Part shown: positions 25,075-34,523 of the stretch, one piece after another
How positions within the stretch are numbered: the first letter of the stretch is position 1
How the letters are laid out: each line of letters begins with the position of its first letter
DNA from: Empedobacter stercoris
GTDB taxonomy: Bacteria; Bacteroidota; Bacteroidia; Flavobacteriales; Weeksellaceae
Assembly: GCF_020281205.1 (NCBI RefSeq)
Contig: NZ_JACXZC010000021.1
Coordinates: 1 to 55,042, forward strand
DNA: 55,042 nt
Reading direction: 5' to 3'
The notes under the pieces: model-generated
What the model saw: the letters and a program-made list of their open reading frames with translations, nothing else
What the model was told of the DNA's origin: nothing
Database searches by the model: none
Made by a program: the position numbers and the translations under genes

Positions 25075-25756
25075 AATATTATTTTTAGACATCGAAACGG
25101 TTCCACAAACAGATGATTGGAACCTTTTATCAGACAGAACAAAAGCGCTTTGGGAAAAGAAAACAGCTTATCAACGTAATAATAATGAAATTTCTCCAGA
25201 AGAATTTTACCATGAACGTGCAGGCATTTTGGCTGAATTTGGTAAAATTGTTTGTATTTCTGTAGGGATTGTTGTCAAAGATTCATTTATTCACATCAAA
25301 AGCTTCTATGGACACGACGAAAAGAAATTGTTAGAAGATTTTAATTCGATGTTAATTGAAAATTTTTTCAAACCAGATCATCTATTATGTGCACATAATG
25401 GAAAAGAATTTGATTTTCCTTACATCGCTCGCCGAATGATGATTAATCAAATTGAAATTCCTGCAATTCTACAATTATTTGGTAAAAAACCTTGGGAAGT
25501 TCAGCATTTAGACACCATGGAATTATGGAAATTTGGCGATTATAAAAATTATACATCGTTGGATTTATTAGCCAATGTATTCGAAATTCCTACGCCAAAA
25601 GATGATATCGATGGTTCGCAGGTCGCAAAGGTTTATTATAACGAAAATAATGTCGAACGCATTAAAGATTACTGTGAAAAAGATGTGGTGACCTTGATTA
25701 ATGTTTTTCGAAAAATGAGATATGATATTCCGCTCTCGAGAAAAGAAGATATATAA
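25049..25756 (+). CDS. Predicted 3'-5' exonuclease (PolB-exonuclease-like)
   Basis: This 235-residue protein has the DEDDy exonuclease motifs: FLDIETVP (Exo I), AHNGKEFDFPYIARRM (Exo II) and YCEKDVVTLINVF (Exo III with Tyr and Asp). This matches the family of stand-alone exonucleases related to the proofreading domain of family B DNA polymerases, common in Bacteroidota. It should degrade DNA or RNA 3' ends, and its biological role is not established. It overlaps the preceding hydrolase gene by 26 bases in another frame, and a terminator follows directly. Confidence 0.88.
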   Translation: MIQRIPYSKILFLDIETVPQTDDWNLLSDRTKALWEKKTAYQRNNNEISPEEFYHERAGILAEFGKIVCISVGIVVKDSFIHIKSFYGHDEKKLLEDFNSMLIENFFKPDHLLCAHNGKEFDFPYIARRMMINQIEIPAILQLFGKKPWEVQHLDTMELWKFGDYKNYTSLDLLANVFEIPTPKDDIDGSQVAKVYYNENNVERIKDYCEKDVVTLINVFRKMRYDIPLSRKEDI

Positions 25757-25762
25757 AATAAA

Positions 25763-25791
25763 AAAATCCGCTCGTCGTTGAGCGGATTTTT
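25763..25791. terminator. Intrinsic terminator, stem AAAATCCGCTC
   Basis: AAAATCCGCTC pairs with GAGCGGATTTT and a T-run follows. The same stem sequence with a shorter loop ends the aroA transcript at 54893-54923. It also serves the converging CorC/HlyC gene. Confidence 0.85.
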
Positions 25792-25808
25792 CATTCATAT
25801 TTTAAAGA

Positions 25809-27230
25809 CTAATTTTCATCATCTTCAGCTGTGTCAGGTTCATCTCGGTAATTCTCGATGAATTCTTCTTTCACTTTTAATTGAATTTGTTCTACCGAAT
25901 TTCGGTACATTTTAATAATTGTTCCTGCGTATTCTTCCAAATCAACCAAATCACCTTCGGACAATTCTTTGTCAGGATAACATTCAGAAATCAATCCAGC
26001 CAACGTATCATAATGTTCACTTTCCTCGAATTTAAAAGGGACTAAGCGATTAATATCACTGATCGCATTGTGGGCATTCACATTATAAATACCTTCCGAA
26101 ACACGTGAAACAATTGGATCTTCGTTGTCATATTCATCCTGAATTTCACCAACTAATTCTTCTAAAATATCTTCCATCGATACAATCCCTGCAACTTCTC
26201 CAACTTCATTTGTGACTACAGCAATTTGCATGTGTTTTTTCTGAAATTGTTTCATCACATTTTTAATCAATGCATTTTCTGAAATAAAAATGGGTTCACG
26301 TAACAAACCTTCGATCTCCGTTTGGTTAGGATTTTCTAATAATTGTTTAATCAAATCTTTCGCGTAAATGATCCCTTTTATATTATCAAATTCTTCTTCA
26401 TAAACAGGGTAACGAGAATATCCTTCATTAATCGCATAATCTAACGCTTCTTTTACAGAAGTATTGATATTAATTGCGGATACATTTTTACGTAATGTTT
26501 GAATATTCATGACACGACGATCATCAAAATCAAAAACATTTTGAATCAGATTTCGCTCTGATTCTTCGATTGCACCTCCTTCGGTACTTTCGGTAATAAT
26601 CATTTTTAATTCCTCTTCTGTATGTATCTCTCCTCCATGAATAGGGTGAATTCCAAATGCTCGAAGAATAATATTCGCCAAACCATTCATCATTACAATA
26701 AGTGGTTTGAATACAAAATAAAATGCTCTAAGAGGCCAAGCAACTGCAAATGTTGTTTTTGTTGGATATTGAATTGCTAATGACTTTGGAGCTAATTCTC
26801 CAAAAACAATGTGCAAAATTGTCACAATAAAGAACGAAGCTGGAATAGCAGCGTTTTGTGCAATTGTAGTCCAAGATGGAGAGGTTAAACCTAAAACTTC
26901 AAACAGTTTTAAAATAATTGGTGTGATAGAACTTTCTCCAACCCAACCCAATCCTAGCGAAGCTAAAGTAATTCCTAATTGTGTTGCTGCAAGGTAAGAA
27001 TCTAAATGTGTTACAATTCGTTTTGCAGCATTCGAAGTTCTTTCATTTATATCTTGATTAACTTCAATTTGTGACGAACGTACTTTTACAATTGCAAATT
27101 CTGCTGCAACGAAAAAACCATTTAATAAAACAAGGAAAATTGTAAGCAAAAGTTTTGCTACAGAAATTTCATCGGCGACATTGTGATTAGCGACTAAAAA
27201 CAATGTCGAAATCTGGGAGTATGTATCCAT
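25809..27230 (-). CDS. CorC/HlyC-type membrane protein with CNNM and CBS domains
   Basis: This 473-residue protein has an N-terminal CNNM domain with about four hydrophobic helices (residues 20-210, motifs LNGFFVAAEFAIVKVR and ATQLGITLASLGLGWVGE), two CBS domains (about 225-345, IKGIIYAKDLI and VAGIVSMEDILEELVGEI) and a C-terminal CorC_HlyC domain (about 360-455). Family members are linked to Mg2+ and Co2+ transport, and older names call them hemolysins. It is related to, but not specifically recognisable as, gliding protein GldE. It converges on the exonuclease gene with a shared terminator. Confidence 0.9.
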   Translation of the reverse strand: MDTYSQISTLFLVANHNVADEISVAKLLLTIFLVLLNGFFVAAEFAIVKVRSSQIEVNQDINERTSNAAKRIVTHLDSYLAATQLGITLASLGLGWVGESSITPIILKLFEVLGLTSPSWTTIAQNAAIPASFFIVTILHIVFGELAPKSLAIQYPTKTTFAVAWPLRAFYFVFKPLIVMMNGLANIILRAFGIHPIHGGEIHTEEELKMIITESTEGGAIEESERNLIQNVFDFDDRRVMNIQTLRKNVSAININTSVKEALDYAINEGYSRYPVYEEEFDNIKGIIYAKDLIKQLLENPNQTEIEGLLREPIFISENALIKNVMKQFQKKHMQIAVVTNEVGEVAGIVSMEDILEELVGEIQDEYDNEDPIVSRVSEGIYNVNAHNAISDINRLVPFKFEESEHYDTLAGLISECYPDKELSEGDLVDLEEYAGTIIKMYRNSVEQIQLKVKEEFIENYRDEPDTAEDDEN

Positions 27231-27439
27231 TCTTCGAATTTAAAAAACTGACTTGTTATAAGTTTTTGTGAGCCAGTAAATCAATAGGTCTAAATTTATA
27301 AAAAATATTATAAATCACAACGGTTTGATTCGTAGCAAAATTACAAAATATATAAATACAAAATCTTAGAATTTATAGAGTGAAGAAAATCATTAAAAAT
27401 CACTACATTTCCACTTCATTTACCAAGCAACTATTTGCA

Positions 27440-29143
27440 ATGCAAAATCAAAGTTTACATTATATCATTGAGGTTAAAAATTTATCAATTTCTTTTGGAG
27501 ATAAACAAGTGCTGAACAACATTAATTTCAAAGTTGAACAAGGCGATACTTTAGGTATTGTGGGAGAATCTGGTTCGGGAAAGTCTTTGACATCTTTAGC
27601 AATCATGGGATTATTATCTCCAAATGCGACGATTCATCCAGAAAGTGAAATTCTTTTTCGTCAAGATGGTAAAATGATTGATTTACTAAAACTTTCTCCC
27701 AAAGAATTAGAAGAAATTAGAGGTAATGAAATCGGAATGATTTTCCAAGAACCAATGACTTCACTTAATCCAAGTTTACGTTGTGGTGAACAAGTAGAAG
27801 AAGCCATTCGTTTGCATCAAAAATTAAACAAAGACGAAGCAAAAAAGAAAGTTTTACACCTTTTCGAACAAGTAAAATTACCAAATCCAGAACGTATTTA
27901 TAAAGCGTATCCACACGAATTATCTGGTGGACAAAAGCAACGTGTGATGATTGCTATGGCAATTTCTTGCGAGCCTAAATTATTGATTGCCGATGAACCT
28001 ACAACTGCTTTGGATGTAACAGTACAAAGAGCAACACTCGATTTATTGAAGGAATTACAATTAAAGAACAATATGAGCATGTTGTTTATATCACATGATT
28101 TGGGCGTAATTGCAAATGTTTGTGAAGAGGTTTTGGTCATGTTTCGAGGTCATGTTGTAGAACAAGGAAATGTAGAAACTATTTTTCATCATCCAAAAGA
28201 AAATTATACAAAAGGACTAATTGCTTGTCGACCTCGATTAGAAGAACGTGCAAAACGTTTACCAACTGTAAAAGATTTTCTTGATAACCCAGATTTTAAA
28301 ACAGCAACCTATACAAAAGAAGAACGAACAAGTTTTCACGAAAAGATATATGCAAATCCACCTATCTTAGAAGTCAAGAATTTAAAAAAATATTTTTATC
28401 CATCTTCCTTATTTGGAGATTCAACAATACCGAGTGTAAAAGCTGTAGATGATATTTCATTTAAGGTTTATCCAGGTGAAACAATGGGATTAGTTGGTGA
28501 GTCTGGTTCTGGAAAAACAACGTTGAGTAGAACTGTTTTATTATTGGAAAAACCAACTGCAGGTGAAATATATTATAATGCAGTTGATATTACTAAACTT
28601 AAAAAAGAAGAGATTCGAAAATTAAGAAGAGAAATCCAGATTATTTTTCAAGATCCATATTCAAGTTTGAATCCACGACAAACGGTTGCACAAATTATTA
28701 CTGAACCGATGCAAGTCCATAATATTGGACAAAATAAAACGGTACGATTGCAAACAGCTTCAACACTTTTGCAAAAAGTGGGCTTAACAGCACAAGATTT
28801 GAATAAATACCCACATGAATTCTCGGGAGGTCAGCGTCAACGTATCGGAATTGCTCGTGCATTGGCTTTAAACCCAAAATTTATCATTTGTGATGAATCT
28901 GTTTCTGCTTTAGATGTCTCTGTGCAAGCACAAGTTTTAAATCTTCTAAATGATTTAAAAACCGAATTTGGATTTACTTATATCTTTATTTCACACGATT
29001 TGGCTGTTGTAAAATATATGAGTGATCAATTGTTGGTAATGCAACATGGTGAAATGAAAGAATTAGATGATGCGGATAAAGTATACGCACATCCTACAAC
29101 GAACTACACAAAAGAGTTAATAGCTGCTATTCCAAAGTTGTAA
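27440..29143 (+). CDS. Peptide-type ABC transporter ATPase, two fused ATP-binding domains
   Basis: The protein is 567 residues when started at MQNQSLHYIIEVKNLSI; a GTG 60 bases upstream would give 587. Two complete ATP-binding cassettes are joined: the first with Walker A GESGSGKS, signature LSGGQKQR and Walker B LLIADEPT, the second with GESGSGKT, FSGGQRQR and FIICDESVSALDVS. Each is followed by an oligopeptide-binding C-terminal motif (HPKENYTKGLIACRPRL; HPTTNYTKELIAAIPKL), so it is a DppD-DppF/OppD-OppF fusion. No permease or binding protein is adjacent, so they must be elsewhere. Confidence 0.92.
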   Translation: MQNQSLHYIIEVKNLSISFGDKQVLNNINFKVEQGDTLGIVGESGSGKSLTSLAIMGLLSPNATIHPESEILFRQDGKMIDLLKLSPKELEEIRGNEIGMIFQEPMTSLNPSLRCGEQVEEAIRLHQKLNKDEAKKKVLHLFEQVKLPNPERIYKAYPHELSGGQKQRVMIAMAISCEPKLLIADEPTTALDVTVQRATLDLLKELQLKNNMSMLFISHDLGVIANVCEEVLVMFRGHVVEQGNVETIFHHPKENYTKGLIACRPRLEERAKRLPTVKDFLDNPDFKTATYTKEERTSFHEKIYANPPILEVKNLKKYFYPSSLFGDSTIPSVKAVDDISFKVYPGETMGLVGESGSGKTTLSRTVLLLEKPTAGEIYYNAVDITKLKKEEIRKLRREIQIIFQDPYSSLNPRQTVAQIITEPMQVHNIGQNKTVRLQTASTLLQKVGLTAQDLNKYPHEFSGGQRQRIGIARALALNPKFIICDESVSALDVSVQAQVLNLLNDLKTEFGFTYIFISHDLAVVKYMSDQLLVMQHGEMKELDDADKVYAHPTTNYTKELIAAIPKL

Positions 29144-29161
29144 TGATATAGATATAAAAGC

Positions 29162-29199
29162 AAAAAGCGTTTGAAGTCTATTTCTTCAAACGCTTTTTT
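29162..29199 (+). terminator. Intrinsic terminator of the ABC ATPase gene
   Basis: AAAAAGCGTTTGAAG pairs with CTTCAAACGCTTTTT over 15 bases around a 7-base loop. Confidence 0.85.
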
Positions 29200-29241
29200 A
29201 TTGATCACAACGAACCAATATAAACTAAACTATTTCAAAAT

Positions 29242-29271
29242 AAAAAAGCATTCAGTTTTGAATGCTTTTTT
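29242..29271 (-). terminator. Terminator downstream of the tRNA-Glu cluster
   Basis: AAAAAAGCATTC pairs with GAATGCTTTTTT. On the minus strand it directly follows the last tRNA-Glu gene. Confidence 0.75.
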
Positions 29272-29272
29272 G

Positions 29273-29344
29273 TAGTCCCTAGGGGAATCGAACCCCTCTT
29301 TCTAGAATGAAAATCTAGTGTCCTAACCGATAGACGAAGGGACC
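29273..29344 (-). tRNA. tRNA-Glu (TTC), copy 1
   Basis: The minus-strand cloverleaf has acceptor GGTCCCT/AGGGACT, anticodon arm CTAGA-TTTTCAT-TCTAG with anticodon TTC, and T-arm AGGGGTTCGATTCCCCT. The sequence is identical to copies 2 and 3. Confidence 0.95.
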
Positions 29345-29441
29345 TCCTTTCGTATTATTGTGGTGCAAAAATAAACGTTTATTTTTTAATACCAAACAAT
29401 TTTCGAAATATTTTTTATTTTTTTTATTTAAGTCAAATTTG

Positions 29442-29513
29442 TAGTCCCTAGGGGAATCGAACCCCTCTTTCTAGAATGAAAATCTAGTGTCCTAACCGAT
29501 AGACGAAGGGACC
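29442..29513 (-). tRNA. tRNA-Glu (TTC), copy 2
   Basis: It is identical to copy 1 over all 72 bases; flanking DNA differs apart from a few bases on each side. Confidence 0.95.
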
Positions 29514-29590
29514 ACTTAATATGAATTAAATAATTCGAATATTCTTTTTTTTTTGAATGAACGTCATTTTGTGTTGGGAGTTGTAGAAAA

Positions 29591-29639
29591 GTCGATGTAT
29601 AATTCTAATAATTTGAACCAAGTTGAATTATACAGCGAC
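29591..29639. repeat. 15-base inverted repeat between tRNA genes
   Basis: GTCGATGTATAATTC (29591-29605) and the reverse complement of 29625-29639 differ at one position, with a 19-base loop. No T-run follows on either strand. The rest of the interval 29514-29803 shows no gene. Confidence 0.65.
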
Positions 29640-29803
29640 ATTTTCATTCCCGATTAATCATCTAAACAATATGATTAACCTTTACAAACAAAACACAAAA
29701 AACAATTTCCTTTACACAGTATTCTACTGGTTGTTTAATAAAAATCAACAACTATGAACAAGGAAAAAAAAGATTGCAATAATGCAATCCATCTATTAAT
29801 TTG

Positions 29804-29875
29804 TAGTCCCTAGGGGAATCGAACCCCTCTTTCTAGAATGAAAATCTAGTGTCCTAACCGATAGACGAAGGGACC
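29804..29875 (-). tRNA. tRNA-Glu (TTC), copy 3
   Basis: It is identical to copies 1 and 2. It lies 12 bases downstream of rpsT on the same strand and could be cotranscribed with it. Confidence 0.95.
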
Positions 29876-29887
29876 ACTTTTATTTTA

Positions 29888-30142
29888 TTAAGCTAATCCC
29901 GCAATATGTTTCGCTAACTTTGATTTTAAGTTTGAAGCTTTATTCTTATGAATAATGTTTCTTTTTGCTAACTTATCAATCATTGAAGAAACTTTTGGAA
30001 AAACAGTTTCTGCTTCATTTTTATCAGATTCAGTTCTTAACGCTTTAATAGCTGTACGAGCTGATTTATGATAATATTTATTACGATCGCGTCTTACCGC
30101 TGATTGTCTAATTCTTTTTAATGCTGACTTATGATTTGCCAT
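29888..30142 (-). CDS. rpsT: 30S ribosomal protein S20
   Basis: This 84-residue basic protein begins MANHKSALKRIRQSAVRRDR, the family signature, and is helical throughout; S20 binds 16S rRNA early in 30S assembly. The length is normal. It has an excellent predicted promoter (30172-30204) and is embedded among tRNA-Glu genes on the same strand, one 95 bases upstream and one 12 bases downstream. Confidence 0.97.
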   Translation of the reverse strand: MANHKSALKRIRQSAVRRDRNKYYHKSARTAIKALRTESDKNEAETVFPKVSSMIDKLAKRNIIHKNKASNLKSKLAKHIAGLA

Positions 30143-30171
30143 AACTTAAATCTCTTTCTATTTTAGTTCGG

Positions 30172-30204
30172 CAAAGATATAAACAAATATTCTATCTCGC
30201 CAAA
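30172..30204 (-). promoter_or_regulatory. Predicted promoter of rpsT
   Basis: On the minus strand TTTG (30204-30201), a 21-base spacer and TATCTTTG (30179-30172) match the Bacteroidota consensus. The transcript should start about 20 bases before the ATG. Confidence 0.6.
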
Positions 30205-30237
30205 TTAATTTAATAATTTTCTAAAACACTTTTAATG

Positions 30238-30309
30238 TAGCCCATAGGAGAATCGAACTCCTGTTTCCAGGATGAAAACCTGATGTCCTAACCACTAGAC
30301 GAATGGGCC
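30238..30309 (-). tRNA. tRNA-Glu (TTC), divergent fourth copy
   Basis: The cloverleaf has acceptor GGCCCAT/ATGGGCT and anticodon arm TCAGG-TTTTCAT-CCTGG, so the anticodon is again TTC. Acceptor, anticodon stem and T-stem differ from the other three copies, while loops are the same, making it a second tRNA-Glu sequence type. Confidence 0.92.
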
Positions 30310-30527
30310 GCATGACGGCTTTACAACTTCTTGTGAAAAGCGAGTGCAAATTTAGAACTAATTTTTAAAGTTCCAAATTTAATTAAAAGTTTTTTTATTA
30401 AAATTTATGTTAAAAAACGTTAAGGAAGTTAATATTTTGTCAAAATGTTGCTTGTATATAATGAGTTATAATTTTAACAATTACTTTAGCGATGCTATTA
30501 AAATTTATACAAACGAATACTCAACAT

Positions 30528-31160
30528 ATGAAAGCATCGATATTAGGTGTAGCTGCGGTGGTTTGCTCGATGTTTATAACATCTTGTTCATCTTTAACCC
30601 CAGTTAACGAAGCTACAGAATATTCTTCGAGAAGTTTCATTCCGAAACCAAGAGCGATTGAAACTCAAGCTAAAATAATCAACAAACATGCCAATCTGAA
30701 TGTAACACCAATAGAAATTAACGATGACGCAAAATCTATGGTTGTGTTAAACAGTGTTTTAGAAGAAACTAACGAATTGTTTTCTGGATTTTTATTAAAA
30801 GAAGCTGAAACCTATATTGGTACTCCATACCGATACGGAGGCACAACAAGAAATGGTATTGATTGTTCTGCTTTTGTTAGAAATGTATTCGAAACTTTTA
30901 ATAAAAATTTACCTCGTGTGTCAGCTGATCAAGCAAGAGAAGGCTTTACAGTTAGTACATCAGAAGCTAAAGAAGGAGACTTGGTTTTCTTTGCTACAAG
31001 AGGTCGTGGTAGAGTATCGCACGTTGGTATTGTACATGGACGTAATAAAGATGGAGTTTTAGAATTTATTCATTCTTCAACATCAAAAGGAGTTATTGTT
31101 TCTTCTTTAAATGACAGATACTGGGGTCCAAAATTCTTATATGTAAAAAGAGTATTATAA
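30528..31160 (+). CDS. NlpC/P60-family lipoprotein (cell-wall peptidase, C40)
   Basis: Started at MKASILGVAAVVCSMF the protein has 210 residues and a lipoprotein signal (lipobox ITSC near residue 20); an upstream ATG at 30492 would add 12 residues before the signal. The NlpC/P60 domain occupies about residues 95-210, with catalytic Cys in NGIDCSAFVRNVF and His in RVSHVGIVHGR. Such enzymes cleave peptide stems of peptidoglycan, usually gamma-D-Glu-meso-Dap bonds. The enzyme would be anchored in an envelope membrane. A bidirectional terminator follows. Confidence 0.9.
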   Translation: MKASILGVAAVVCSMFITSCSSLTPVNEATEYSSRSFIPKPRAIETQAKIINKHANLNVTPIEINDDAKSMVVLNSVLEETNELFSGFLLKEAETYIGTPYRYGGTTRNGIDCSAFVRNVFETFNKNLPRVSADQAREGFTVSTSEAKEGDLVFFATRGRGRVSHVGIVHGRNKDGVLEFIHSSTSKGVIVSSLNDRYWGPKFLYVKRVL

Positions 31161-31186
31161 TTAGATATAATCTATTTCATTATCAT

Positions 31187-31220
31187 AAAAAAAGCTTCAA
31201 ATTAAATTTTGAAGCTTTTT
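31187..31220. terminator. Bidirectional terminator between NlpC/P60 and rhomboid genes
   Basis: AAAAAAGCTTCAAA pairs with TTTTGAAGCTTTTT around a short loop, with T-runs on both strands. Confidence 0.85.
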
Positions 31221-31238
31221 ATTTTTATAATCATTTTT

Positions 31239-31946
31239 TTATTTCCGATGTTCTTTCAATATCATTATAAATAAAACGATTAGCGGAAGCATCATTCCTA
31301 AAATATAATAGGTATTAATTTGTAATATAGTTGGATAAAATAGAATAGCAGTAAGCATCCCTACAATTGCGCCTCCTAAATGTGCGGAATGTCCAATGTT
31401 ACCTAAATTAGTTTTCATCCCGTAAACAGAATATCCTAAATATAGAATGGCAAAAATCCAAGCAGGAATAGGAAGTGCAAAAAATAATCGTAATTCCATT
31501 TCAGGAAAAGCTGCAATCGCAGCAAATAAAATTCCTGTTACTCCTCCCGAAGCTCCTACAGCTGAATAAAAGTTTTCTTTTTTATGAATCAATACCGACA
31601 AAAGGTTTCCCCCTATAACAGCTGCTAAAAAGACCAAAAGAAACATGCCGTAGCCTATATTTAATTTTGCATTCGAGAAATCTCCAAACAAAAATCCTTC
31701 TGGACTTGCAAAAAATGCAATCACAGGGTTTGCAAAAAAATACAAGGTTAACATATTAAACAACAAATGTGTAAAATCAACATGTAAAAACCCAGAACTT
31801 AAAATTCTATAATATTCTTTGTGATGCAGGATAGATCCTACCTGAAATTTATATTTATCAAAGAAAGCATGATCATTAAATCCTTTCCAACTTACCAATA
31901 CATTTACGCCAATTACGGCTAATGCAACGAGTGAGATATCCCCCAT
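31239..31946 (-). CDS. Rhomboid-family intramembrane serine protease
   Basis: This 235-residue protein has six to seven membrane helices. The catalytic Ser lies in GASGGVTGILFA (helix 4) and the catalytic His in GHSAHLGGAIVG (helix 6); the L1 loop region GFLHVDFTHLLFNMLTLYFF with its conserved His and Asn is also typical. Rhomboids cleave membrane-protein segments within the bilayer. Its start codon overlaps the parC stop by one base (TAATG), so it is the distal gene of the parE-hypothetical-parC operon. Confidence 0.9.
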   Translation of the reverse strand: MGDISLVALAVIGVNVLVSWKGFNDHAFFDKYKFQVGSILHHKEYYRILSSGFLHVDFTHLLFNMLTLYFFANPVIAFFASPEGFLFGDFSNAKLNIGYGMFLLVFLAAVIGGNLLSVLIHKKENFYSAVGASGGVTGILFAAIAAFPEMELRLFFALPIPAWIFAILYLGYSVYGMKTNLGNIGHSAHLGGAIVGMLTAILFYPTILQINTYYILGMMLPLIVLFIMILKEHRK

Positions 31947-34522
31947 TATTCTTTTATATTTTCTTCTTCATTTGTATTCTCCTCTATTGCATCAAACAAT
32001 GTCGGCTGCTGCTCTTCTTCTGACTCTGATTCTTCCTCTTCTTCTGGTTCGTCGAATGGAAGTGGCTCCAAAATATTTATTTGTTTCAACTTAAACGTTG
32101 TTAACTGATTTCCTTGTGCTTTTATACCTTTAACCGTTATAAATTCTTCTAAATTAATCACTTCTGGTTCTTTTTCTACACCTTTCACTTTAGGAAAAAT
32201 CAGTTCAATTACAGGTAAATAATCTGTCGAAATAACTTTAATTGACGATTTTCCATCTTCTAATGTATAGAAAATTTGAGGAGAAAACGTATCCTCTAAT
32301 ACAAAGCGTTTCACGAAATAACGTTCTTTCTCTGCATCGAAATACACACAAGAAATTGGTTTTGCAGGTTTCCATTTTTCGATAATTTCTAAATCCTCGT
32401 CAAAACGATTACTCAAATCAAATGAAACCAATTTCGCTTCACCTTTTTTATTAATCGTTAAAATTTTATCATCTCCTTTAAAAGAACCCAATAAAATGCC
32501 AATTCCATCGGCGTTTAAACGTTTTGTACCCGTGTCAAACCAAATTTCACGAGGGGCTAAAGTTGAAACTCCCTCCTCTTTTAATTCTATTTTTTTGATA
32601 GGGTATTTAGTAACCAAATTACCTTTTGAAGCACGACCTTTAATGGCTAAATCAGCAAAATCTATATCAAATTTCAATTTTTTGATGCGTTGATGCGTTT
32701 TCAGAATAATTGAAACGACTTCTGCTTCTCCATTTGGATTTGCTGAAAAATATAACACTTCCGAACCTTTATTTCCTGCTGTTAAATCATATTCTTTGTC
32801 GCGTGTAATTCCGGTTACAGCAAAACGTTTTTGATAAGCAGGGCCATTTTTACCATCGCGATAAATCAAATTATAAATGGTACGTTTATCATTTTTATGC
32901 CAAATTCCGATATGAATAATTCCTTTTCCAACAAATGTCTTTGTATCAACCTTAGTTACAATCATGGAGCCATCATTTTTGAAAACAACAATGTCATCAA
33001 TATCAGAACATTCGAATAAAAATTCATCTTTTTTCAATGAAGTTCCGATAAAACCTTCTGTTCTATCCACGTAAAATCTTGTATTTGCTACTGCAACTTT
33101 TGTTGCATCAATCGTATCAAATGTTCTAATTTCTGTTTTACGTTCTTTACCTTTTCCGTATTTTGTTTTTAGATTTTTGAAATAATCAATCGCATAATCA
33201 ATCAAATTAGCTAAATGATGCTTTACATTTTCGATTTTATCTTCTAACGATTCAATAAATTGTTGGGCTTTATCTAAATCAAATTTCGAAATACGTTTGA
33301 TTCGGATTTCAGTTAATTGGACAATATCTTCTTCTGTAACAGGGCGAACTAAGTGCGCAATATGTGGTTTTAACCCTTTATCAATCGCAGCAATTACTCC
33401 TTCCCATGTTTCTTCTTCTTCAATATCGTGGTAGATTCTATTCTCGATAAAAATTCGTTCCAAAGAAGAGAAATGCCATTGTTCTTGTAACTCATCTAAC
33501 TCAATTTCCAATTCTTTTTTCAATAAGTCAACAGTATTGTTGGTGTTATGAATCAGAATTTCAGAAACGGTCAAAAATTCGGGAGTTTGTTCATTGATGA
33601 CACAGGCATTTGGCGAAATAGAAATTTCGCAATCAGTGAATGCATAAAGTGCATCAATTGTTTTATCGAGGCTACTTCCTGGAACGAGATGAATTAAAAT
33701 TTCAACTTCTGCTGCGGTATTATCTTCGATTTTTTTTATCTTGATTTTCCCTTTGTCATTGGCTTTCAACACCGAGTCGATCAAAGATCCTGTTGTTGTT
33801 CCAAAAGGAATTTCTGTGATTTTGAGCGTTGTTTTATCTTCTTGTAAAATTTTTGCACGAATCCGAACTTTACCTCCTCTTAATCCGTCATTATAATCAG
33901 AAACATCAATCAATCCTGAAGTTAAGAAATCTGGAAAAATTTGAAATTTCTTTCCTTTTAGATGTAAAATTGACGCATCAATTAATTCATTAAAATTATG
34001 AGGTAAAATCTTTGTTGATAGACCTACTGCAATTCCTTCTACTCCCTGTGCTAAAAGTAAAGGAAACTTGATTGGTAAATCGATTGGTTCTTTATTTCGA
34101 CCATCATACGATGGTTGCCATTTTGTTGTTTTTGGATTATAGACAACTTCTAATGCAAATTTAGTTAATCGTGCTTCTATATAACGAGATGCAGCTGCAC
34201 GGTCGCCAGTGTAGGTATTTCCCCAGTTTCCTTGCATGTCAATCAACAATTCTTTTTGACCAATTTGCACCATTGCATCACTAATCGCCATATCACCGTG
34301 TGGATGATATTTCATTGTATTTCCTACAATGTTCGCAACTTTGTTGTATCGTCCGTCTTCCAACTCACGCATTGAATGTAAAATTCTACGTTGAACTGGT
34401 TTCAATCCATCATAAATAGAGGGAATTGCTCGTTCTAAAATTACATAAGAAGCATAGTCAAGAAACCATTCTTGGTACATACCAGAAACTTTCTTGATGC
34501 TCTCTTGATTGTCTTGCATCAT
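31946..34522 (-). CDS. parC: DNA topoisomerase IV subunit A
   Basis: This 858-residue subunit breaks and rejoins DNA. The catalytic Tyr is in AAASRYIEARLTKFA (near residue 119), preceded by YHPHGDMAISDAMV. The C-terminal half forms the beta-pinwheel DNA-wrapping domain, ending in an acidic tail (EEEEESESEEEQQ). It pairs with ParE, encoded upstream in the same operon with one small gene between. The quinolone-resistance segment around residues 75-85 (HPHGDMAI) looks like wild type, but that is only a visual judgement. It is better called parC than gyrA because of its partner and acidic tail. Confidence 0.93.
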   Translation of the reverse strand: MMQDNQESIKKVSGMYQEWFLDYASYVILERAIPSIYDGLKPVQRRILHSMRELEDGRYNKVANIVGNTMKYHPHGDMAISDAMVQIGQKELLIDMQGNWGNTYTGDRAAASRYIEARLTKFALEVVYNPKTTKWQPSYDGRNKEPIDLPIKFPLLLAQGVEGIAVGLSTKILPHNFNELIDASILHLKGKKFQIFPDFLTSGLIDVSDYNDGLRGGKVRIRAKILQEDKTTLKITEIPFGTTTGSLIDSVLKANDKGKIKIKKIEDNTAAEVEILIHLVPGSSLDKTIDALYAFTDCEISISPNACVINEQTPEFLTVSEILIHNTNNTVDLLKKELEIELDELQEQWHFSSLERIFIENRIYHDIEEEETWEGVIAAIDKGLKPHIAHLVRPVTEEDIVQLTEIRIKRISKFDLDKAQQFIESLEDKIENVKHHLANLIDYAIDYFKNLKTKYGKGKERKTEIRTFDTIDATKVAVANTRFYVDRTEGFIGTSLKKDEFLFECSDIDDIVVFKNDGSMIVTKVDTKTFVGKGIIHIGIWHKNDKRTIYNLIYRDGKNGPAYQKRFAVTGITRDKEYDLTAGNKGSEVLYFSANPNGEAEVVSIILKTHQRIKKLKFDIDFADLAIKGRASKGNLVTKYPIKKIELKEEGVSTLAPREIWFDTGTKRLNADGIGILLGSFKGDDKILTINKKGEAKLVSFDLSNRFDEDLEIIEKWKPAKPISCVYFDAEKERYFVKRFVLEDTFSPQIFYTLEDGKSSIKVISTDYLPVIELIFPKVKGVEKEPEVINLEEFITVKGIKAQGNQLTTFKLKQINILEPLPFDEPEEEEESESEEEQQPTLFDAIEENTNEEENIKE

Positions 34523-34523
34523 G

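Noticed and set aside
27380..27439. GTG start of the fused ABC ATPase
   Set aside because: The 20 extra residues precede the usual domain start, and the ATG at 27440 gives the family length. The longer form is not excluded.
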